Origin: Phyllostachys edulis
Lineage: Eukaryota > Streptophyta > Magnoliopsida > Poales > Poaceae
Reading direction: 5' to 3'
Assembly: GCA_036346405.1 (NCBI GenBank)
Contig: CM070562.1
Span: 111,760,412-111,824,411, forward strand
DNA length: 64,000 bases
Part shown: piece after piece, positions 45,428 through 55,089 of the stretch
Numbering within the stretch: the stretch's first letter is position 1
Layout of the letters: each line of letters opens with the position of its first letter
Translations under genes and position numbers: made by a program
Notes under the pieces: model-generated
Databases searched by the model: none
What the model was told of the DNA's origin: nothing
The model's input: only the letters and a program-made list of their open reading frames with translations

Positions 45428-46234
45428 TTTGGGCACGAGTAAGACCTGATCCACACATTAAACCATTATTCTTGTAGGTAAAGATGCACAATACTTGCCA
45501 GGGAAAAAAACAACAAACTGATGGCATCCAATGTTCATATATTTAGACTGATACAATGACATATCTTACTTCAGTATTGCTATAAAAAGGAGGAAGTTCT
45601 TTCCGGTTACTGTCATGCTACGCATTTCGGCTCCTCAAGGAGAGCTCAATTCCTACTCCTCAAGGAACATAAGACATAGATCTCAGGGTCAGGAATCAGG
45701 ATGAACTGCCTTTCACCCTTGTGAGCATGATAATTCTCATGGTCCCCTTATCCTTGAGGATACGGCATCCCTTTTGAGTTTGTAGGATTCGTTTGTGCTA
45801 TCTGAATCAGATGATTCAGAGGGCATGGGCTAGCACTGCTAATTCCTTTATTATTATTACTCTATAATCCTAGAAATTATAACCAAATCGTCAGATAGAT
45901 ATTATACAGTTATGGTGACTATTTGCTAGGAAAGAAACCATCCTAGATACTAAATAATGATAGGAAAGAAAGAGGACGGGGGAGAGAGACGTACGAGGAT
46001 GAGGTCGAAGAGGAAGGGGAGGGCGTTGACGACGGGGATCAAAAAGAGGGGCAGCAGGCACGCGATGCAAACCTTTTTAACACAAGACAACCAAACAGAT
46101 CATATATCCATTAGAATCACAGCAATTGCACGGAATGAAGACGAAATTGAGAGATTGCACAGGATTTTTATATGGAGGGGTGGCAAAGAAAAAGAAGGGA
46201 AAACAAAAGAAATCGTCAGGATCGAACTCACCAT
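44535..46234 (-). CDS. Small membrane protein, UPF0729 (C18orf32)-like
   Basis: Four exons on the minus strand: start codon only at 46234-46232, then 46072-45995, 45226-45131 and 44603-44535, ending in TGA. All introns are phase 0 and begin GT and end AG. The product has 81 residues: a hydrophobic N-terminus (MVCIACLLPLFLIPVVNALP, residues 1-20, continuing FLFDLIL), a basic conserved middle (YRMFGWEYRRPERVPPACPY), and an acidic/basic tail ending EEKKEE. The MVCI-C start and size resemble UPF0729 proteins such as human C18orf32, which are linked to lipid droplets and the ER; that family assignment is recall, not a search. A decayed copy of its last two exons lies at 12618-13107. Confidence 0.75.
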
Positions 46235-46439
46235 CTCTTCTTCTTCTTCTACTTCCTCAGATCGGGTCGAGGGAGAGAGTAGAATGAATCAGTCGGTCGC
46301 CTACTCGCCTTGGGTTCGTCTCGAATCGATCTTGACCGAATCGGGTTGGGGAAGCGAGTACACGAATCAATTGCGAGTTGCGAGATTGGGAACCCAACCC
46401 AGCTTACTCATCTAGCCTAGTGTAGGCCTCCGGGGAAGG

Positions 46440-46760
46440 ATGCTTTTCTAGTCGGGCCTGGAAGTGTAGTCGGCCCATGGGCCATCTATCCTGTTATTTG
46501 GGCCCGCACAAGATAATTGACATCTCAATTTCTCGAAGAAACAAACAACAAAATGCCTTCTCTCACGGAATGGCAATTGTGTCCGATTACCCATGTGCCC
46601 ATGGATAAATGCCCTAATGGAGTCGGGTATGGGCTGTGTTCTTTGCCCACGAACATAAAAATGGGGGAAACTCTCTGTCCGTCGGGTAAATGGGTATCAG
46701 CATGGGTGAGCTCCACCCGTGCCCGTTTCGCCCGTTTACCCGCGATATACACCAACAGAT
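46440..46760. repeat. CCCATG/GGGTA-rich repeat, probable hAT-type element end
   Basis: Phrases such as ACCCATGTGCCCATGG, GGGTATGGG, GGGTAAATGGGTAT and CACCCGTGCCCG recur in both orientations. Similar phrases (GGGTACATGGGCATGCCCG) occur at 48950-48990, on the other side of the eL39 copy. Terminal repeats and target duplication could not be fixed. Confidence 0.4.
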
Positions 46761-47288
46761 GGGCCAACAGGCAACACTCCCACTGAAACCTACTCGCTGC
46801 TCACTCGCCACTCGGTCACTCCCCAATCACAACTCCCAGCTGCCAGGCATCAAAGCGTTGAAGCCACCACTGAAGTTCAAATCCAGGCCACACACGTCCT
46901 CCTCCCGACCGGCTGCCGCACCCCGCCCTGCCGTCGCTCCTCCTCATGCCTAGTCATCGCCCCTCCTCACACTCGCCCCCCACCACTCCCGGACGAAGCA
47001 ATCCAAGCCACCTCCAGATCGGCAGATCCAGATCCGCCAAATCACCTTCTAGCCACCGCCTCAAATCACGCCCGTGGCCTCCTCCTTGACCTCCTCCTCA
47101 ACGCCGGCCCGACTCCCTCCTCCTGTTTGGGAGCCTGGATGACTTCAAAGCTCGATCCTCCTCCTCCCGAATCGAGGCAGCGTTTGCTAGATTGGGCGTG
47201 CTCTCGTCAACTTGGAGGTAACTAATTTCTTGGTGTGGCGGCGTTCTACTGTTTCGGTACTTGTTCCGTTTCCTTGCGTCTCGTGCAG

Positions 47289-47541
47289 CCGTCGCACAAG
47301 GCCTTCCGGATCAAGAAGAAGCTGGCCAAGAAGATGCAGCGGAACCACCCCATCCCTTACTGGATCCGTATGTGCACCGACAACACCATCAGGTACGTGC
47401 CCTGATCTTGGTTAGTTTTTGAGGATCTTTGGAGAGGAGGCGTTTCACATTTTGGGCCCTGATTGGTTCTTGCTTGTGTGATGCTTTCTCAGGTACAACG
47501 CGAAGCGTAGGCACTGGTGTCACACCAAGCTCGGGTTCTGA
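47289..47541 (+). pseudogene. Ribosomal protein eL39 copy, probably decayed
   Basis: Two exons, 47289-47392 and 47493-47541, join to PSHKAFRIKKKLAKKMQRNH, then PIPYWIRMCTDNTIRYNAKR and RHWCHTKLGF with TGA, the full length of eL39 after its Met. eL39 is a tiny, nearly invariant protein of the large ribosomal subunit lining the exit tunnel. Oddities: the exon holding the ATG (normally just before this first intron) is not found, the sequence before the apparent donor at 47217 being TTGGAG rather than ATG. Several Arg positions are Cys, His or Gln. Introns are kept, so it is not a processed copy. I judge it a duplicate under decay, though a missed upstream start is possible. Confidence 0.75.
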
Positions 47542-49005
47542 GCAGGGGAGGGAGTAGGTACCAGATGTTGCTGCTTGGAGAAGAATCTAGGGTTTATGAG
47601 TTGCGTGAAGCTAGCAAGTGATTCCAGGATGCTCTTTTTAACATTTTGCATGTGTTAAAGAGATTCTTAGTTGTGCTGGTAGTGTACTGGAAATATCATC
47701 ATATTTTACTGATTAAAGAACCATCTTTACATCTTGCTTAAGTTAGTTCTGTATTTTACCTGAGTTGTAGTGACTTGATCGGTTGATCTCTGTTTATTAG
47801 CCTGATTTAATTATTTGCATATTATCTGAATCCATTTCTGCTATAGTGTTTTGATTGTAAATTGTTCTTTAGGATCTAGGATGTTTTATAGGATGGTTTA
47901 TTGGTTGTTTGATAGGGAATTGGCCTGCTGTAGTTTTGTATAGACCCTTAGTTTAGTAATGACATGTTCTAGGCATGTGTAATTCCTAGATGCATATTTA
48001 GTATTCTGTGTAATTTGGAGTTCTTTTGGGTTTCTGTCCTAGCTAGTGGTTAACCAGGCAGCTAAAAGCTCCATATGACAACCCTATAGGGACATTAGGA
48101 ACATTAGTTTTTTACTGTTGTGGGTTATCCAAGGAGCTATCATACTGGTGTGAGGATTTGTATGTGTTGCAGTACTGTGGAGCTTCTTCTAATAGCTAGG
48201 GTCTACCAATGCTTCTACTTCTTTCAGCTACAAGATATGGGATCTTGGTCAGAGTAATGGTCCTTTTGCATGGATCTGTCATCTGTGCATGGGCATGTAT
48301 CACGGTTATACGTTTCCATCTATACCCTCTTGGAGCAAAATTGTTTGATACTGATGTATTGTGTGTTATTTAGATTATATTAATCAATTTTGTTGTTGTT
48401 GCTTGATCAAGAATGCACAAGATATTTGTGTGATTTGTAGACTTGTTCGTGAGTTGTGACTGGGAGTTGGACATGTCAGGTATTGGTACTCGAAGTTATG
48501 GACATGAACATGCTATTGTAATAGAAAAACTTCTAAGCATTTATTGGATTGAGATTGGATATCCAGAAAGGTGTTATGGAGTGATTGATTATGTGGACTT
48601 TAGTTACGAGTCTTAGATTTATCGACTGATACCCACTCTGTTGTAATTCAGGTGAAGCTATTGAAGTATACTCTGCCTTGACTTGAATAGGATGTCGTTT
48701 GTGCTGCTTATTTGAGGGAGATCTTGTAATGATTTATATTTGTATGCTAGATGTGTTATAGGAATATCTTCCTCTTCATGCAGGTTCTGAGGTATCAAGG
48801 ATGATGCTTGTGCTTGTGTTTAGATGACATAAGTTGTATTGTGTGTGTCGTCGGATAGAGAGCGATGATTATTACATTGATGCGGGTTCTGAGGGTATCA
48901 GGGATGATAGCATGTTGTCTATGTGTTTAGTGTTAGATATAAGTTCGCGGGTACATGGGCATGCCCGTGGGCGACAGGCATGGGCTAGATTTTTTGTCCG
49001 TCATT
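47542..49005. other. Downstream flank of the eL39 copy
   Basis: AT-rich sequence without ORFs of note; possibly the old 3' UTR and flank. Two similar phrases (GGTTCTGAGG-TATCA-GGATGAT) occur near 48783 and 48885. The GGGCATGCCCG-rich repeat end lies at 48950-48990. Confidence 0.4.
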
Positions 49006-49298
49006 AGACCTGTTCAAATGCCTTCAAGCCCGGCCAAAAATCAGCAGGCCTGAGCCCGGTCCGGCCCGAAAACCGAATTTTCAGTTTAAAAGTATTATTT
49101 TAATCATTTTTTGGAATAAAAAACTAATATTTAATTCATTCCAGCATTAAATAAATATATTTTCATTTTTTTATTGTTTTTACCGGGATTTCGGGCCGGG
49201 TCAAGCTTTTGTCGGGCCGGTTTTCCAGTCCCAAGCCCGGTCCAGACAGTATCGGGCTTAGGCTGGGCCGGCGGGCTGGACCGCCCATGAACAGGTCT
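49006..49298. mobile_element. Short inverted-repeat element (MITE-like), GCCCGG-rich
   Basis: Perfect 11-base terminal inverted repeats AGACCTGTTCA (49006-49016) and TGAACAGGTCT (49288-49298). The subterminal regions are rich in GGCCCGG/CCGGGCC and there is no coding capacity. The target duplication is unclear. Confidence 0.65.
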
Positions 49299-49311
49299 AT
49301 TCGTTGTCCTC

Positions 49312-49670
49312 GATTTTTTATTATTAATTAACCTTTTTTTAATTTTATTTTAAAGTTAACCCCCGGCGCACTTTATTTCCAATTCTGACCCCTTTGGTCA
49401 CGCCACCACCCGTGGCGTGACAAAACAACACTGTTACGCCAGCCCATTTTTGGTCAAACTCTTGTCACGCGACTAGAAGTGGTGTGACAGTGTTATTTGG
49501 TCACGCCACAGCCAGTGGCGTGACAAAAAGTGCTATTTTGGGGATTTATTCTGACGCGTGACAGTGTTGTTTTGTCACGTGGCGTGACCAAAGGGGTCAG
49601 AATTAGAAATAAAGTGCGCCGGAGGTTAACTTTAAAATAAAATTTTAAAAAAGTTAATTAATAAAAAAAG
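49312..49670. mobile_element. Foldback MITE with nested hairpins, Mutator-like
   Basis: About 90-base inverted arms (49312-49405 and 49585-49670; AGTTAACCCCCGGCGCACTT on the left, mirrored on the right) with few mismatches. The centre holds repeated GTCACGCCAC / GTGGCGTGAC hairpins. Both sides carry TTCGTTGTCCTC (49300-49311 and 49671-49682), a 12-base direct repeat consistent with the 9-11-base target duplications of Mutator elements plus chance identity. Confidence 0.8.
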
Positions 49671-50490
49671 TTCGTTGTCCTCCGCAGGTATGTCCATAGG
49701 GGAAAAATTGAGACCACGAGTATAAATATAAACAAGCACTGCCTGCATCCGTCGTGCCCTGATTGCCATCCTACTCTCAACTAGGGGTGCAAACGGAGCG
49801 GATACGGACGGATATCGCTCATCCCGTATCCTTTTCCATATTTTTTCTTGGATACGGAGTCGGACACGGACAGTGCCGGATACGAATATGAATGTGGATA
49901 GTCTCGGTCACGAAAACGGAGCGAATACATGCCGAACCGAATACGGATTGTCTCGGTCACGAATACTTATTCGGATATTGCACGAAAACATAAACCATAT
50001 ATGTCACACAAATAAAGATCAATCAACCATACTACATGTCCAAAATGCAACTAAATTAGTAGTTTAACAAGCAAATTTAAATACACCACATGATAACAGA
50101 GACTAGTTAAGCAAGTAGTAACTAGCAAGTACATGACATGGGCTAGTTAAGCAAGTAGTAACAAAAGAGTAAGTGCTAAGTAAGTATATTGACGGTAGTA
50201 GGTCATTGACCGCACAAAAGACTTGTCTTTGTCTAACAGCTGCTAACAGCGAGCCATCTCTAATTCTCTATTACCATGCCTCAGGTGATCACAGCCTTGG
50301 CTATCATCCCATCCCACAAAAATAGATTTGTAGAGTATGAAATCATATCATGAAACCAACTGAAAGTGATATTTTGCCATCTTAACATCTTAGTAGTATA
50401 CACCACACAACACAGTATAATAGTAAAATCCTTCACAAAATTTGTCTTTCTTTTATAATGCTCATTTTTGGAATGTGTGTTGCTTTTCAG

Positions 50491-50610
50491 GTATATGCGC
50501 GAAACTTGCTCACCGTCTATCTTCCACAAGAATTTCAAGTCATCTAACATACTATTGGATAACGAGCTTAACCCCCATCTCTCAGATTCTGGGTTTGCAG
50601 ACCTCATTAC
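50491..50610 (+). pseudogene. Receptor kinase exon fragment (STRUBBELIG family type) inside hAT
   Basis: Directly after an acceptor TTTTCAG the reading is YMRETCSPSIFHKNFKSSNI, then LLDNELNPHLSDSGFADLI, the catalytic-loop to activation-loop part of the SRF-type receptor-like kinases, in which HRD is HKN and DFG is DSG. After ADLI the match is lost and a stop follows. Keeping the acceptor shows that genomic DNA, not cDNA, was captured. Confidence 0.75.
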
Positions 50611-50894
50611 CTATGGAACACTGTTGCAGTAGAGAAATAAGTCAATCAGAACAGAAGTTATCTATCAGTCCGATATTTTACTATAGGCTCCATTTGTGAG
50701 TTCTATTACATTCTTTTGTTCAATCTAATGCAGATGCAAACCAACAAAATATGTCAAAGGAAAAAAATTTGTATGTGAATTTTTCTCCTAAAGTGCTTAT
50801 ATAATCATAACTTCAAGAAACAGACATTTGTTCTATAAATTTTCTTGGCAAAATTGGAGCTACTGGAGCTAGAAATATGTATTCTCAATCTCAG

Positions 50895-51502
50895 GAAGAA
50901 GTGAGAAGGAATTGAATGTGAAACTTGAGACTGAAATCTGGTTACATATAGTTGAAAAGGAATCACTTCAGAGAGACTTTGCTTGTCAAAGAGAAGAGAA
51001 GAAAAATCTAGATGGAATACACCATGCTCTGGCTGATGAGATGGCCTCTCTAAAAAGCAGCACAGCAACAAACCAGAAGTTAATTGAGGAATTGCAGATT
51101 ATGAACTTAAAACTGAAGGAGGCATGTGCAAAGAGTGAGGTAGAAAAGGCACTTCTCTCAGAAAAGGTTCAAGAGGTGGAGAAGCTATCTAAGGAATATT
51201 CACTCTTAGAGAACTCACTTTCAGATGCAAATGCTGAAATGGATGCACTAAGGGAGAAGATAAAAGTATTAGAGGCTTCAGAAAACTCTCTGAAGGATGT
51301 AGTTTCCTCTCATGTTTTTGAAAAGGCTGTTCTTGCATCAGAGTTAGAAACCCTTGGTAAAAGTTTTGCTGACATTTCAGAGAAGAATTCTATCTTGTAT
51401 AACCCATTATCTAATATGAAAGCAGAGCTTGAAGCATTGAGAACAAAGCTTAAAGATTCTGAAGATTACATTTTTACATTCAAGGAAGGTTTTTGCTGCT
51501 AA
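50895..51502 (+). pseudogene. NETWORKED (KIP1-like) coiled-coil fragment inside hAT
   Basis: A 200-codon open frame after an acceptor (CTCAG at 50894), all coiled coil: HHALADEMASLKSSTATNQK, LIEELQIMNLKLKEACAKSE, KVQEVEKLSKEYSLLENSLS. This is the style and wording of the long central coiled coil of plant NETWORKED 1 actin-membrane adaptor proteins. The actin-binding NAB domain is absent and the frame ends at FKEGFCC. It is long, open and well kept, so capture may be recent or the frame may be under constraint. Confidence 0.75.
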
Positions 51503-53199
51503 AGAATGCAAATTATCTAGATTACTGTTACGTGTTTGATATATAATTATACATTGGATAATTGCGCAAGTTATTGGCTAGTTCGAGGAAAGTTGTTTCC
51601 AGTACAGGATGAAACGGTTAGATTTGATGTCCTGTAACCCTTGTACTTAATAAATATGCACCCTAGATCACTTAACAAGTTAACATACATGCACACCAGG
51701 TTCAGCTCCTTAGTTTGCTGTCCGGTGTCCCAGTCCTTAAGAATGGCACTACTTGTTTTTTTTAATAATTATGCAGTTAAATTTATCGATGTATGCAGTA
51801 TGCCATACTTCTGTTACACCACAATCTCAGTTTCATTAATCAATGCTTTTTTTTCCTTGCTCATTTTCTTTGGGAAACTGGTTGATGTTGTGTTAGTAAT
51901 GTAAAGCTGATAACTTGAGCAGATTTTGAGCTGGCAACCTCGTGCACTCTATTTTCCACAATTCGCAACATCAAAGCACTGTGAAAATATAGTACAAACT
52001 GCAAAGGAAAGGCTCATGCCATCAACATTGGCTTTAAGAAAAGGAGAAACCAAGGAGACCACCAAAGGAATAAGGACAAGGTAACTGCTTTCTTGCAGTC
52101 GCGGAATAATCAAAGTAAAGAAAAAGATAAGCACAATTGGACCGGTGATCACTAGGCAGTTATTATTGTAGAAATTGCACATACTAGTTTGGTTTGAATG
52201 CACATTTAGTTCAGTGCCTTTTTCCCTAGTGTCATATCAAAACTTCAGCTACTTTTATTGTGGTGAGATGGAAGTTCCAAGTGATTAAAATGTCTGTTTA
52301 TACCAATTCTTTTAATGGGATTGCGATACCTAGATCCTGAGAGTGCCAACTCTATATGGGAATTTGTCACATGGTTTTTTAAATATAGTTGGCAGTAGTA
52401 TATACATAGTCATTTATGTTAATTCTACAGTGTTGATTTAGTTGGCAGTAGTATATCCATTTTAACAAGCTATTGTTGCGAACCCCCCCCCCCCTCCCTC
52501 CACTAGATATGTCTGTTGGTGACCTTTGCTTCTGGGCCTTTTATTGACATATTCCTGAAGTTTCCATGAACCAGCAGCAATACAATAATTATTTCATTTA
52601 TGTTTGTGTTCCTTATTGCCAATTCTATGACACATGTATCTACATTTTTAGATAGTGTAGCTAATCGTGCAAAATAGAGCCTTTCCCTTAACAAAGGTAA
52701 GTTAACCAATACCTTAACAATGCAGATCGTAGAATTCATTCCTCACCATATCCAGTGTCTTCAGGCACCTGATAAGGAAAACATTTCATTAACTTGTGAA
52801 GCTCCTTTCCATTCACAGCTCATGAAAGGCACAAGTTTAGTAACTATTGACAAATGCTCATGGCCACTACAATCTGTTTCTATAGTAATAAATTTTTTGC
52901 ATTGATAGGGCACTATTGTCTTAACAGTTGCTCAAGGGGGAGCTTTATGAATGTCACCATGGGCATACTTCCCTACCAAATTATACACATTGAAAGTTAA
53001 CAATTATCAAACCTCCGTGTTCATGTTTATAGTAGCACATTGTTTATCTTCTAGCTCCAAATCCAACTCATCAACAAGTGATACTATCTTCTCCTTAGAA
53101 CCTGAAATTTTTAAATGACATGAAGTTAGTAAACTAAAGCTGAAAGTGGTATAAACTATGAATTAACTAAATGACTTATTATTACCTTTCCTAGATGAA
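51503..53199. other. hAT interior without recognised genes
   Basis: AT-rich. A run of 13 C lies at about 52482-52494. A minus-strand ORF at 51949-52203 is hydrophobic but unrecognised. This may be further captured DNA. Confidence 0.4.
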
Positions 53200-55089
53200 G
53201 TTGTCCAGTCCTTAGTACAAATTAGAGCCTCAACCACCTCGGGCACTAGTCGACTACGAAATGGATCAACAACACGCCCACCAAAGACTAAAGGCCGACT
53301 CAAGCAACAACGGTGGATACTTGAATAGCTAACACGTCACGAGCTAGTCGTGAGAGAACAGAAAAGTCCCTTGGTGTGTGTTCCACCATGACAATATGTT
53401 AAACTCGCACCCTTACCAAGAGGATCAACCCACCAATTGGTTTTTCTTTAAGGTATAGCTCCAATTCATTCAAATCACAACTTGTCACAGCTACATCCTC
53501 ATACAAGAACTGTTCAATGTCATCAATACCCAAGTTGGCATCACCATGTGGATGAGAAGGTTCTTTAGAATTAGGCTTTGAAGCTTGAGAGGCCGATGTA
53601 AGCTTGGAACAATTTGTTCACAACATCTATAAAACGATTAACTTCATGGGCAGCCCTCCCATGATAAATCTTCCCCATAAAATATTCCACCAGCTTTTTC
53701 TTATATCTTGGATCAAGAAAGCATACCACAGCAAGAGCCATGTTCGACTTGTCCCAATACTTGTCATATTTGGCTTTCATAGCCTTTGCCATACAAGAAA
53801 TAGTGCCATCAGCACTTTCACACCATTCTGCAAGTGCCATCTTAATCTCACAAAATTTCCACCAAAACAGATTTGCTGTTGGATGTTGATTTCCAGAAAA
53901 TATCATAGTGGCATCATTGAATTTCTGCAAACACTTGCATAATGCTTCCGCCATATCCCATTCCTCATCTATCAGAGAACACTTCTCATATTTACCCTTG
54001 TTCAAAAACAACAACCTTTCAAAAGCACTCTTGTAGTAAATAGCACGACTCAACATTTCATATGTAGAGTTCCACCTTGTAGGCACATCTAATGGAAGAC
54101 CGGATTTATTGTCCAAGTCTCATTCTAGTGCACACTTTTGGAATTCCTCCCATTGCAATGGAGAATTCTTCACAATAACAATAGTAGCTCTAATATTCTG
54201 AACCGAAGATGCAATTGCTTTTAAGCCATCTTGAGCGACAAGGTTTAGTATGTGACATAAACATCCCACATGAAAAAAAAAGCACCATCACATATCAAGG
54301 GAGAACGCTTATTAAGCTCTACCACAACTTCTCTAACACATTTATCATTGGATGATACATTGTCTAGAGTGAGAGCACATAACTTCTTCTCAATGTTCCA
54401 AGACATGACACCCTTGACAAATTCATTTGCTAGATTAGTTCCAGTATGGTTTTCTTTCACATGAATGAATTTAACAATTCTTTTTTGCATATGTCAGTTA
54501 TCATCTATCCAATACACAGTGATACACATATAATCTTTATTTTGATTAGATGTCCACATGTCCATAGTTGAGGAAAATCTACAAGAAAGAGATTTTAGTT
54601 GTTCATATAACTTCTTCTTTTCATCTCCAAACATGTCCAATATCTCTTTCCTGGTGGTTGTGCGACTCTTGAACAAAAAACCAGGACGCAGAGACTTGAT
54701 GAAATCAACAAAGTACTCATGCTCAACCATAGCAAAGGGATATTCATGCATAATTAGTGCCAAATAGAACTTCTTCAAAGCTAACTTCCGTGATCATACC
54801 GTAAATTTGAACTCGAACTATTTTCTCCACCTTCATCATTCTCAAATTGCAGCTGTTGTTGTCCTTGCTTTATGGCATGCTTGAATCCCACATGATTCCA
54901 CAATGCCTTTGTTCCCCTCGAGGTCTCAACTCGAGCTTTGTGAAGACATTTATTGCATTTCGCCCAAACTTGTTTCTCCTCCCCACCATCTCTTGTCGGA
55001 TACCACCGAAAGTACTTAGTGTAGTACTCCCAAACCTTGAGGTACACTTCTTCCGCTTCTTCACAAAGAAGTTCAATTTCTCCGTGCAA
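53200..55089 (-). pseudogene. hAT-family transposase, broken
   Basis: Reading right to left: a BED zinc finger (CNKCLHKARVETSRGTKALW, then NHVGFKH) in 54781-55089; LALIMHEYPFAMVEHEYFVD and TMDMWTSNQNKDYMCITVYW in 54494-54778; the RNase-H-like segment CALTLDNVSSNDKCVREVV in 54245-54490; LDVPTRWNSTYEMLSRAIYY and FNDATMIFSGNQHPTANLFW in 53571-54116; and the C-terminal dimerisation domain GGRVVDPFRSRLVPEVVEAL near 53215-53290. Stops and frame changes separate the parts. The order is that of a complete Ac/Tam3-type enzyme, which would cut and paste elements with 8-base duplications. Confidence 0.88.
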
